Assembly: GCA_945911685.1 (NCBI GenBank)
Contig: CAMEAW010000030.1
Location: 1 to 28,076 of the forward strand
DNA length: 28,076 nucleotides
From: Bordetella parapertussis
GTDB taxonomy: Bacteria; Pseudomonadota; Gammaproteobacteria; Burkholderiales; Burkholderiaceae_B
Reading direction: 5' to 3'
Shown in pieces: positions 17,090 through 23,995 of this stretch (positions within the stretch are counted from its first letter, which is position 1; each line of letters starts with the position of its first letter). The translations under genes and the position numbers were made by a program. The notes under the pieces are model-generated. The model saw only the letters and a list, made by a program, of their open reading frames with translations, was not told the origin of the DNA and made no database searches.

Positions 17090-18625
17090 ATGCGCGATGA
17101 ACTGAATGTGGTCTGCCGAAAATCGCTACAACTTGGTGCTGCACTGGGGTTGACACTTGCTGTGTCCACACAGGCTTTTGCGCTCAAGGCTGGGCATGGG
17201 CGTGTGGATTCGGTGTCTGGCGCTGCCTTACGCGTGTCGATTCCTTTACTCGAAGTGCCAGCCGCAGACGTATCAACCCTGCAGGTCAAGCTTGCTGCGG
17301 CTAGTGCTTGGGCCAAGGCCGGGTTGACGCCACCCGTTGGTCTTGACTCGATGACAGTGTCGGTTGAGCCGGGCTTCACAAAAGACTCGCGCACGCTCGT
17401 ACTACGTTCAAATCAAATTTCAGACAAACCGATTATTGATGTGCTGGTCGATGTTTCGTCTGCGAGTGGCTCAACCCAAATTCAATCGAGCTTTCTGGTT
17501 CTGACGCGTGCCAACGAAGGTGCAGGCGTTGGTACCGTGCTGGTCAAAGCGGGTGATACCTTGTCGGGGATTGCGCTTGCTAACCCGGTAGCCGGAGCAG
17601 ATTTATATCAGATGCTTTGGGCGTTGTATCAAGCCAATCCACAGGCTTTTTTCTCGCAAAACATGAATCGGCTCAGGGCAGGATCAATGCTCAAAGTGCC
17701 TGACGCGCAAACTGTACGGGCCGTTGATCCCAAGCTTGCACGCGATATGTACCAAAAGCACCTTGCTGCCTTTATCGGTATGCGCGGTGATCCAAACACA
17801 CAGAGTGCTGCGCCACGCACGCCTACGGTCGCGGCACCTGTGGGTGCGGCACAGTCGAGTTCTGTATCAACCGTCAGCGCAGCACCAACTCCCACTGCGG
17901 GTGCTGACCGCGTTTTACTCACCTCGTCAAGCACGACAGAGCAACGCGAAGATGCTCGCGTTGCGGCGGCTAAAGAGCTTGCAGAGATTCAGTCTCGTGT
18001 AGATAGTTTGCAACAAAACGTTCAGCAATTAAAAAATGCTCTGAATCAAGCGCCTAGTTCGGCAGCAGGTGCGGGTACGGCTGGTGCCACCGGCGCGACT
18101 GGTGCTGCAGGCTCGGCCGGTGCTGCAGGTGCAACGGGTGCGGTCGGTGCTGCAGGCACGGCCGGTGCTGCAGGTGCAACAGGTGCGGTCGGTGCTGCAG
18201 GCTCAGCTGGTGCAACAGGGGCACCTGGCGCTGCAGGCGCAGCCGGTGCTAGTGGCGTTGGTGCCGCAGCCGGTGCGACTGGTTCAACTGGCGCGACTGC
18301 GGGCGTGGATTCTGCTGCGGTTTCTACAACTGGGGCGGTCAGTTCGGGCGTTCAAAGTACCTTGACGCAATTTTGGTCAAAGTTCAGCACTAGCGCGGTG
18401 GGGCTATTAACGGCGATCTTAGCCTTGGGTGGATTGTTGGTAGCTTGGTTGCTACGGCGTGCTAGCGCGCGTCGTGAGCTGGATCAGGTTGAAGGCGATG
18501 ATTCTCCCGCGCCACTCGATCCCTCGGCGCATGCAGCACTTGATCAAAAGCTTCAGGGTATTGATCTCAATCTTGATCTGACTAGTTCGGCGGCAAAGAG
18601 AGAGCCGTCCATTGTTCCACATTGA
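17090..18625 (+). CDS. fimV: FimV-like LysM protein with a collagen-like segment
   Basis: Inner-membrane protein related to the N-terminal part of FimV/HubP, a peptidoglycan-binding polar organiser tied to type IV pili in other bacteria. The 511-residue product, from an ATG preceded by AAAGGAG, has in order: a signal peptide (about 1-31, ending QAFA); the FimV N-terminal domain (about 32-145); a LysM domain (VKAGDTLSGIALANPV onward, about 150-205); a linker; a short coiled coil (about 285-320); 20 uninterrupted Gly-X-Y triplets from about residue 329; a transmembrane helix (about 438-458) followed by an RR-rich stop; and a short tail with GIDLNLDL. The usual long acidic cytoplasmic part and C-terminal TPR-like FimV domain are missing. 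The position between asd and truA is the usual fimV locus in Burkholderiales. Confidence 0.85.
   Translation: MRDELNVVCRKSLQLGAALGLTLAVSTQAFALKAGHGRVDSVSGAALRVSIPLLEVPAADVSTLQVKLAAASAWAKAGLTPPVGLDSMTVSVEPGFTKDSRTLVLRSNQISDKPIIDVLVDVSSASGSTQIQSSFLVLTRANEGAGVGTVLVKAGDTLSGIALANPVAGADLYQMLWALYQANPQAFFSQNMNRLRAGSMLKVPDAQTVRAVDPKLARDMYQKHLAAFIGMRGDPNTQSAAPRTPTVAAPVGAAQSSSVSTVSAAPTPTAGADRVLLTSSSTTEQREDARVAAAKELAEIQSRVDSLQQNVQQLKNALNQAPSSAAGAGTAGATGATGAAGSAGAAGATGAVGAAGTAGAAGATGAVGAAGSAGATGAPGAAGAAGASGVGAAAGATGSTGATAGVDSAAVSTTGAVSSGVQSTLTQFWSKFSTSAVGLLTAILALGGLLVAWLLRRASARRELDQVEGDDSPAPLDPSAHAALDQKLQGIDLNLDLTSSAAKREPSIVPH
18074..18300 (+). repeat. Collagen-like Gly-X-Y repeat tract in the fimV-like gene
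   Basis: Twenty consecutive Gly-X-Y codon triplets run from 18074 to 18253 (mostly GAA, GAT, GAV, GSA and GTA triplets), followed by an imperfect Gly/Ala/Thr tail to about 18300. At the DNA level a 45-bp unit (GAVGAAGTAGAAGAT and its variants) recurs, so the tract probably grew by slippage or unequal recombination. There is only one proline, so a stable collagen triple helix is uncertain. Confidence 0.93.
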
Positions 18626-18634
18626 CTTGCGCAT

Positions 18635-19432
18635 ATGCCACGCTTAGCGCTCGGCATCGCGTATGACGGGCGCCCTTGGCAAGGTTGGCAAAAACAGCCA
18701 AATGGGCAAACAGTCCAAGATACTTTAGAGCGTGCGTTAGCCATTTTTGCTACCGTACCAGTTCATACAACCTGCGCGGGCCGTACTGACACTGCCGTGC
18801 ACGCCTTGGGGCAGGTTGTGCATTTTGATTGCGCGATCAGCCGCACAGAAGAATCGTGGGTGAGGGGTGTGAACGCGCACCTGCCCGAGTCGATTTCTGT
18901 GCAGTGGGCCCAGATTGTTAGTGATGATTTTCATGCAAGATTTTCAGCTACAGCGCGCGCTTATACCTATGTGCTTTTAAATAGTCGCGTGCGTCAGCCT
19001 CTTTGGGCGGGTAAAGCCGGCTGGGTATTTCAGCCTCTTGATGTCTCGGCAATGACCCAAGCAGCACAAGCACTGCTAGGTGAGCACGACTTCAGCAGTT
19101 TTCGCTCGTCGCAGTGCCAGGCCAAGTCGCCCATACGCACGATCTCTGATCTAAAACTTGTGCAGCACGGGAGCCTGATCACGGTGTCGTTGCGCGGTAA
19201 CGCTTTCTTACACCATATGGTTCGCAACATTATGGGCGCTTTAGTGCAAATCGGGCAGGGCAGAGAGCCGATCGAATTCATGGCAAGTTTGTTAGCGCTC
19301 AAAGATCGAACTCAAGGTGCACCGACGTTTGCACCCGATGGCTTATATCTCACCGAGGTATCGTACCCGTCAGGCATATTGGCGCAGCGTCAGGGCTTAG
19401 GCTTCGGTTTGCGCGAACTCGGTCTAGAATGA
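18635..19432 (+). CDS. truA: tRNA pseudouridine synthase A
   Basis: Makes pseudouridine at positions 38-40 in the anticodon stem-loop of tRNAs; cytosolic. The 265-residue product begins [20 protein letters not shown] and has the catalytic Asp52 in [19 protein letters not shown]. Later blocks are [36 protein letters not shown] and [20 protein letters not shown]. The ATG at 18635 lies 9 nt after the fimV-like stop, so the two are probably co-transcribed. The 130-bp spacer to trpF contains a short direct repeat (GTAAAACC at 19440 and 19459). Confidence 0.98.
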   Translation: MPRLALGIAYDGRPWQGWQKQPNGQTVQDTLERALAIFATVPVHTTCAGRTDTAVHALGQVVHFDCAISRTEESWVRGVNAHLPESISVQWAQIVSDDFHARFSATARAYTYVLLNSRVRQPLWAGKAGWVFQPLDVSAMTQAAQALLGEHDFSSFRSSQCQAKSPIRTISDLKLVQHGSLITVSLRGNAFLHHMVRNIMGALVQIGQGREPIEFMASLLALKDRTQGAPTFAPDGLYLTEVSYPSGILAQRQGLGFGLRELGLE

Positions 19433-19507
19433 CACCAGAGTAAAACCGCCTAATTTGCGTAAAACCACGTAATGGATTGCAGCCTAAGCTAGCTGTGCTC
19501 TGACGGT

Positions 19508-19535
19508 TTTTGATACTGACGCGTGTGGATATATT
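19508..19535 (+). promoter_or_regulatory. Possible promoter for trpF
   Basis: TTTTGA and TATATT are separated by 16 nt and end 27 nt before the trpF ATG. The match to the sigma-70 consensus is modest and is mainly in the -10. trpF is not close enough to truA (130 bp) to need coupling, so a separate promoter is reasonable. Confidence 0.3.
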
Positions 19536-19562
19536 GTTTATGACTTCATTTAACTTCTGGCC

Positions 19563-20276
19563 ATGACCTCATCCCTAGGTTTTATACGCACGCGCATCAA
19601 AATCTGTGGCTTGACGCGAGCTCAAGATGTGCGTGTCTGCGCACAGAGCGGCGTTGATGCCTTGGGTTTTGTTTTCTATCCGCCGAGCAAGCGATTTGTA
19701 AGCGCCGAACATGCGGCAGAACTCTGTGTAGATTTGCCCGCGTTTATCAGTACGGTCGCGCTGTTTGTGAACCCCGAGCCTCAGGCTGTTCAAGAGGTGA
19801 TTCGTTCGTTGCGGCCAAGCTTGCTGCAGTTTCACGGTGACGAAAACCCCGATTTTTGTGCCTCGTTTGGTGTGCCGTATTTAAAAGCCTTTAGAGTGGG
19901 CGGGCCTGGGTTGGATACTGCTGTAAACGTGGCCACAACCTGTCAGGCTTTTTCGTTGGCAGCTGGCTGGTTGTTTGACAGCTATACGCCTGCCTTTGGC
20001 GGCAGTGGCCAAGGGTTTGATCACACTTTGTTGTCCGAGGTCGTGAGTGCGCACGCGTTGCCGTCCGAGAGCTCGCTTGCATACGAGGCGCCGCGCCCAA
20101 TGATTTTGTCGGGGGGCTTAAATGCGCAAAATGCGCGAGCAGCGCTGCAAACCCTAGCCCCCTGGGCCGTCGATGTGAGCAGCGGTGTCGAGGATAGCCC
20201 CGGCGTAAAGTCTGCTCAAAAGATTCACGCGTTCGTGAATGCAGTTCATCAAGCAAGCGTCGATATCCGTCTTTGA
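19563..20276 (+). CDS. trpF: Phosphoribosylanthranilate isomerase
   Basis: Amadori rearrangement of N-(5'-phosphoribosyl)anthranilate in tryptophan synthesis. The 237-residue product has the (beta/alpha)8 TrpF motifs: RIKICGLTRAQDV with the general-base Cys, GVDALGFVFYPPSKRFVS, LQFHGDE, FDSYTPAFGGSGQGFDHTLL with the general-acid Asp, PMILSGGLNAQN and AVDVSSGVEDSPGVKS at the phosphate site. In many Burkholderiales trpF is followed by trpB and trpA; here it is followed directly by tRNA-Val, so tryptophan synthase must be encoded elsewhere if present. The stop codon overlaps the -35 of the tRNA promoter. Confidence 0.97.
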   Translation: MTSSLGFIRTRIKICGLTRAQDVRVCAQSGVDALGFVFYPPSKRFVSAEHAAELCVDLPAFISTVALFVNPEPQAVQEVIRSLRPSLLQFHGDENPDFCASFGVPYLKAFRVGGPGLDTAVNVATTCQAFSLAAGWLFDSYTPAFGGSGQGFDHTLLSEVVSAHALPSESSLAYEAPRPMILSGGLNAQNARAALQTLAPWAVDVSSGVEDSPGVKSAQKIHAFVNAVHQASVDIRL

Positions 20277-20302
20277 CAGCGCCCTGTAAAAACCGATACA
20301 AT
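20273..20302 (+). promoter_or_regulatory. Promoter of the tRNA-Val gene
   Basis: A perfect TTGACA (20273-20278) and TACAAT (20297-20302) are separated by 18 nt; the tRNA begins 12 nt after the -10. The -35 contains the trpF stop codon. An 8-bp inverted repeat (CCTGTAAA at 20283, TTTACAGG at 20310) brackets the -10 and the first bases of the tRNA. Confidence 0.8.
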
Positions 20303-20314
20303 AGCGGTCTTTAC

Positions 20315-20391
20315 AGGCGGTTAGCTCAGCTGGTTAGAGCGCCACGTTGACATCGTGGAGGTCGTTGGTTCGATTCCAATACCGCCTACCA
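20315..20391 (+). tRNA. tRNA-Val, anticodon GAC
   Basis: Complete 77-nt cloverleaf with an encoded CCA: acceptor AGGCGGT/ACCGCCT, D stem GCTC/GAGC, anticodon stem CCACG/CGTGG with loop TTGACAT (anticodon GAC, valine), variable AGGTC, and T stem GTTGG/CCAAT with loop TTCGATT. It has its own promoter upstream and an intrinsic terminator just downstream. In related genomes tRNA-Val next to thrS is a familiar arrangement; here about 6.9 kb separates them. Confidence 0.97.
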
Positions 20392-20406
20392 AACATTACA
20401 AGTTAA

Positions 20407-20439
20407 GCCTCTGCATCTAAAGATGTTGGGGCCTTTTTT
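20407..20439 (+). terminator. Intrinsic terminator after tRNA-Val
   Basis: GCCTC pairs with GGGGC and CATC with GATG around a TAAA loop, and six Ts follow (20434-20439). This is a classical rho-independent shape 15 nt after the tRNA. The remaining 187 bp to the next gene hold only a weak candidate promoter. Confidence 0.8.
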
Positions 20440-20550
20440 GTTTCACCGCCGACTCCTCAACTCTTAGCTGCAAACGGCCAAGCGTTCACTTCAGCACTCT
20501 CTGCATGGGTGTTCGTCTCTCAACAAAGGCTACGAAATAGTCAAAAGAGC

Positions 20551-20580
20551 GAGACAAATAAAACCTCAGACAGGTACACT
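20551..20580 (+). promoter_or_regulatory. Possible promoter for the TAXI gene
   Basis: GAGACA and TACACT are separated by 18 nt, 46 nt before the TTG start. It is a partial consensus match only, offered because the gene follows a terminator and needs its own promoter. Confidence 0.3.
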
Positions 20581-20626
20581 TTTACATGTTGGATTTCAGA
20601 CCCAGTGCGAAAAGTCCGGAAAACCA

Positions 20627-21880
20627 TTGAAACATCTCTTTAAAAGCACACAGAACTTGTTACCCTGGCTATGGCCTGGGTTGGCGGTCATACTCCTGAC
20701 AGCACTTGTTTTACAGCTTCCGCCAAGAAAGATTGTGATCGAGGCTGGACCTAAAGGCGGGTTTTTCGATTCAACCGCTTTATTGCTGAAAGAGCGTTTA
20801 GAGGCGCGGGGGGTTAGCGTTGCGATTATTAACAGCGAAGCGACTCTCGACATTATTGGTCATGTCAATCAAGTCAGCGGCAAAGTTGATATTGGATTCA
20901 TTGCCCACGAGGTTAAGCCGGATCAATATCCGAATGTGAAGTCGCTTGGGTCCGTCATCATGGATCCCTTATTTATCTTTGCCCGTCGGGGCCTTGAACT
21001 GCAAAGCCCCGCTGATTTCATTGATTTGAAATTAGGGGTTGGCCCCAAAAATACGGGTGGTCGCTTATTGACTGACATCATTCTTGAGGAGTACGCCATT
21101 ACTCCAGAATCGTCGACCTATATTGAGTTGTCGCTTCGCGCTATGGCAAACGCATTGCAAAATGGTGAGATCGATGTCGGTTTTTTTCTGCAGCCCACCA
21201 CCAATAAAATTGTGTCTGAAATCGGCGTCCTGGGATATGCAAACCTGGTACCCGTCGATCATGCTGCTGCGTTTGTAAAAAAATATGGCTACTTGCATCA
21301 CTTAACGATCGAGCGCGGCTCGTTTTCGTTGCTCAACAACTTGCCGTCCTCGAACGTAAATATGGTCGGCATACCAGCGACCGTTGTGGCAAAGAAGGAT
21401 TTACATCCGGCGATCGTCGTCCTAGTGAGTCTTGCACTGAAAGACGCGTATCGGCCGCCCACCTTGGTCTCATCAAGAGCAAGCTTTCCGTCCATGAACT
21501 ATGAGTTTGACCTCGACGCTGACGTTGAAGCTGATCAGATTTATAAACATAGCCCGGGTTATATTCCTTTTCTGTATCGACACTTGAATTTTTGGATTGC
21601 CGGTTTGCTGGACAAATCTGCATTGTTTTTAAGCTTTTTATTAAGTGCTTATTTCTTTCTTTACTATCTCGGGTTTCCGCGTGCTTACGATTATTGGAAG
21701 CTTGGGATGATGTCCCGTTACACGCGCCGTCTTGAGCGCTTACTTGAGGTGGCGCGCTCTAGAGCTTTAACCGGCAAAGAGGCTCAGGAATTTTTAAAAA
21801 TAGAACGTTACCTCGATCCTAAGGCCAAGGCCTCGCAAAATGCCGCGCGCTTGCTTGCTGAGATTAAAGCCTGTTTGTAA
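20627..21880 (+). CDS. TAXI-family solute-binding protein, anchored at both ends
   Basis: TAXI-type (TRAP-associated extracytoplasmic immunogenic) solute-binding protein, 417 residues. An N-terminal hydrophobic helix (about 11-30) acts as anchor. The binding domain (about 34-320) shows GPKGGFFDSTALLLKERLEA, VDIGFIAHEVKP, LKLGVGPKNTGGRLLTDIIL and ALQNGEIDVGFFLQP. A second helix near 330-352 and a charged, helical, presumably cytoplasmic tail (to 417) follow. Classical TAXI proteins are secreted and feed a fused DctQM permease; no such permease is nearby. The start is a TTG at 20627 with CCGGA upstream; no in-frame ATG is available before the first helix. The family call is solid; ligand and role are unknown, and a sensory or scaffold role is possible. 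Confidence 0.85.
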   Translation: MKHLFKSTQNLLPWLWPGLAVILLTALVLQLPPRKIVIEAGPKGGFFDSTALLLKERLEARGVSVAIINSEATLDIIGHVNQVSGKVDIGFIAHEVKPDQYPNVKSLGSVIMDPLFIFARRGLELQSPADFIDLKLGVGPKNTGGRLLTDIILEEYAITPESSTYIELSLRAMANALQNGEIDVGFFLQPTTNKIVSEIGVLGYANLVPVDHAAAFVKKYGYLHHLTIERGSFSLLNNLPSSNVNMVGIPATVVAKKDLHPAIVVLVSLALKDAYRPPTLVSSRASFPSMNYEFDLDADVEADQIYKHSPGYIPFLYRHLNFWIAGLLDKSALFLSFLLSAYFFLYYLGFPRAYDYWKLGMMSRYTRRLERLLEVARSRALTGKEAQEFLKIERYLDPKAKASQNAARLLAEIKACL

Positions 21881-21944
21881 TAATCAGCGTGTAACCTGTT
21901 TGGTTATTTTGTTCTAATCAAGCTCAAATAGCCACAATGCCTCT

Positions 21945-22874
21945 ATGAGAATTCTGTTTTCTACGAAAAAGGACGTATTTGGCGCATGGATTTTGAATTG
22001 GATGCTGCCTAAGCTTACAGGCCATCAAGTAAAAGTACTGTTGTCAGACAAAACGCGGCCCGCCGAACATTCAGTGCCTGCGTTACTCGAAGAAAAGTTT
22101 CTAGAGCAAGACCTACCTCTACAAGCCTTGTTTCCCATCATTGATGCCCAGTCTACGCAGGGCCCTTTAGCGACGTTCGAGGGGTGTGCGAGGCGCTATC
22201 AGGTCGATATCAATGCGGTGACAAGTATCAATGACCCTGCCTCTGAGCAAGAGATTCGTGAGTGGGCGCCCGATATTATTATTTCGGCCAGATTTAGCCT
22301 GATTTTTAAGTCCAATATTGAACGTATTCCCAGGCACGGGATTTTCAATGTTCACCCCGGTGCCTTGCCAGGTTATGCAGGTTTATACGCGCCTTTGCGC
22401 GGGGTCGTTAACCGTGAAGAAAAGTTGGGCTGTACCCTGCATCGGGTCGACGAAGGCATCGATACCGGTGCGGTCTATTCAGTTTCGTATCTAGAGTTCA
22501 AGCCTGAGCAGTCGATTTTCGGGCATATTGCGCCGTTGTACGAATTGGGTCTACTCAATGTTTTGCGCCTGCTTGAAGAGCTAGAGCAGGGCGATGTGGT
22601 CAAGCTTGCCGCGCAAGATAGTCAGCTTTTTCGGTATTACCGCCTACCAGAGCAAGAGGTGTTTGCTGAGCTTGAACGCCTTGGCATAGACATGGTTTCA
22701 TATTCTGTGTACCGCGACTTTATTTCGCAATTTGTCCCGCCTGAGCTAGAGGAGCAATTTGTATCTCTGCTTCAGGAACAGGCATTTGAGCGCCTGATGC
22801 AAAGCGTAAAAAAACTTGGCGTTCAAGAGGTGTTGAGGTCGTTCAACCAAAGCGTGCACGCGCCACAGCGGTGA
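21945..22874 (+). CDS. Formyltransferase-family protein
   Basis: Protein of 309 residues related to the N-terminal domain of methionyl-tRNA formyltransferase and GART-type enzymes, which transfer a formyl group from 10-formyltetrahydrofolate. The catalytic triad is visible as N135 and H137 in FNVHPGALPGYAGL and D173 in LHRVDEGIDTGAV, with the upstream core strand APDIIISARFSLIF. The C-terminal part (about 215-309) is helical and does not look like the tRNA-binding domain of Fmt. The acceptor is therefore not Met-tRNA with any certainty; an amino sugar or other small amine is possible. It starts 64 nt after the TAXI gene on the same strand, so the two may be co-expressed. The convergent neighbour's repeat array fills the space after its stop. 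Confidence 0.85.
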   Translation: MRILFSTKKDVFGAWILNWMLPKLTGHQVKVLLSDKTRPAEHSVPALLEEKFLEQDLPLQALFPIIDAQSTQGPLATFEGCARRYQVDINAVTSINDPASEQEIREWAPDIIISARFSLIFKSNIERIPRHGIFNVHPGALPGYAGLYAPLRGVVNREEKLGCTLHRVDEGIDTGAVYSVSYLEFKPEQSIFGHIAPLYELGLLNVLRLLEELEQGDVVKLAAQDSQLFRYYRLPEQEVFAELERLGIDMVSYSVYRDFISQFVPPELEEQFVSLLQEQAFERLMQSVKKLGVQEVLRSFNQSVHAPQR

Positions 22875-22885
22875 CTGCGCAGTGA

Positions 22886-23002
22886 GCTGTTTGCCTTGTT
22901 TAAGATTTCAGCAATCTTCACAATCGTATTCGTCCAGATGACGAAGCAAGCGATCTTCAAGACTATGTTTGCCTAGTTGACGATTTCAGCGATTTTGACC
23001 AC
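22886..23002 (-). repeat. 39-bp tandem array at the 3' end of the substrate-binding gene
   Basis: Read on the minus strand, three contiguous 39-bp units: 23002-22964 (contains the gene's last nine codons and its TAG), 22963-22925 and 22924-22886. In the gene frame they read VVKIAEIVN-stop-ANI, VLKIACFVIWTNT and IVKIAEILNKANS. By hand count unit 1 matches unit 3 at 29 of 39 bases and unit 2 at 24 of 39. The period is a multiple of 3, so if the TAG were lost the protein would continue in frame through both extra units. The array takes up 78 of the 98 bp between the two convergent genes. Confidence 0.82.
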
Positions 23003-23995
23003 TCGAATTGGGGGATAACGCTGAAGTTCTTTTGCGACGCGCATGTTCACAATCAGAGAAAAACCCGGTGGGGCCACAATCGGACTGTTTTTGGGCTCAA
23101 TTTTTTTAACCAAAATCATCTCGGCTTTAGCCGCCGTAAGCTGCCCAACTGTGGTGTAGCGATTTACGACACCGAAAAGTGCATCGGATTCAAGCACGAC
23201 CAGTTCAGAGACTGCCAGCACCGGTAGTTTTTGTTGGAGAGCGTGTTTGGTAATGACATTACGGTTTAATAATAAAAATGTATCAGGCGCAAAATACAGC
23301 AAATCGACCTTAGCTTGAACGAGTTCGTCAATCAGCCTTGGCAAACTCGCTGAATCGGGTTTGCCGCTGGCATTGAGCGGAACCACGCGCGACACGAGCT
23401 CGAAATTAAACTTTGATTGCGCCGACTCGAGTTCAGCTTGAATCACTTTTGAGTTGTCTTCGGTGGGATTCAAAATGAATCCAATCCGTTTGTAGGGCAT
23501 GTAGAGTCGCGCAACGTTGAGCTGTGTTTCGACCGGCACAATATAAAGGGTGCCAGACACGTTACGCCCGGGCGCATTCAAACTAGACACTAATTTAGAG
23601 CCTACCGGCGTCGAAGCAATCATAAACAGTGCAGGTACCTCTGTCACGTGTTTTGCCGGATCAACGTTATCGGTGGTACCCAACATGGCGAGTGACACCG
23701 TGGTGCCCCACGTAACTAGTAGATCGGGCTTTGTTGCATTGACGTGCTTGACGAAGCCAGGCAAAAGTTGGGAATTGGTCTTAGCATCCAGAACTTCAAT
23801 TTCTACTGGGATCTTGTTATCGACCCAATAGTTTTTGAAACCCATACAGGCATCTTCACAACCGCGAAAGACGACCATCGTGATTTTAAACGGCTTGGCT
23901 TCAGCGGCCCAGAGTGGTGCAAACATACTGCTCAGTAGCCAGCTCGCAGTAATCAACAGCGCCAACAAGCGCGTTTTAAGGAGGCGAGTCATCAT
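22973..23995 (-). CDS. ABC-type periplasmic substrate-binding protein (PF04392-like)
   Basis: Secreted binding protein of 340 residues, of the ABC_sub_bind (TrpX/YckB-like) family with a two-lobed LacI-type fold. A signal peptide covers about residues 1-33 (TRLLALLITASWLLSSMFAP, ending LWAAEA). Family stretches include PDLLVTWGTTVSLAML, PALFMIASTPVGSKLV, RNVSGTLYIVPVETQLNVA, RIGFILNPTEDNS and VDLLYFAPDTFLL. The ATG at 23995 overlaps the stop of the MFS-fusion gene (ATGATGA), so it is translationally coupled; a longer reading with a non-ATG start at 24076 would destroy the signal peptide. No ABC permease or ATPase gene is in the window, so it probably presents a ligand to the sensor-type proteins upstream. 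The 3' end is the first unit of a tandem array. Confidence 0.88.
   Translation of the reverse strand: MMTRLLKTRLLALLITASWLLSSMFAPLWAAEAKPFKITMVVFRGCEDACMGFKNYWVDNKIPVEIEVLDAKTNSQLLPGFVKHVNATKPDLLVTWGTTVSLAMLGTTDNVDPAKHVTEVPALFMIASTPVGSKLVSSLNAPGRNVSGTLYIVPVETQLNVARLYMPYKRIGFILNPTEDNSKVIQAELESAQSKFNFELVSRVVPLNASGKPDSASLPRLIDELVQAKVDLLYFAPDTFLLLNRNVITKHALQQKLPVLAVSELVVLESDALFGVVNRYTTVGQLTAAKAEMILVKKIEPKNSPIVAPPGFSLIVNMRVAKELQRYPPIRVVKIAEIVN

Noticed and set aside
19430..19485. Short direct repeat GTAAAACC after truA
   Set aside because: The two copies are short and show no convincing relation to the truA coding end.
21870..21905. CCTGTTTG repeated 25 nt apart at the end of the TAXI gene, a possible fourth gene-tail repeat
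   Set aside because: Only eight bases match and the flanks do not align, so it is not counted with the three arrays.
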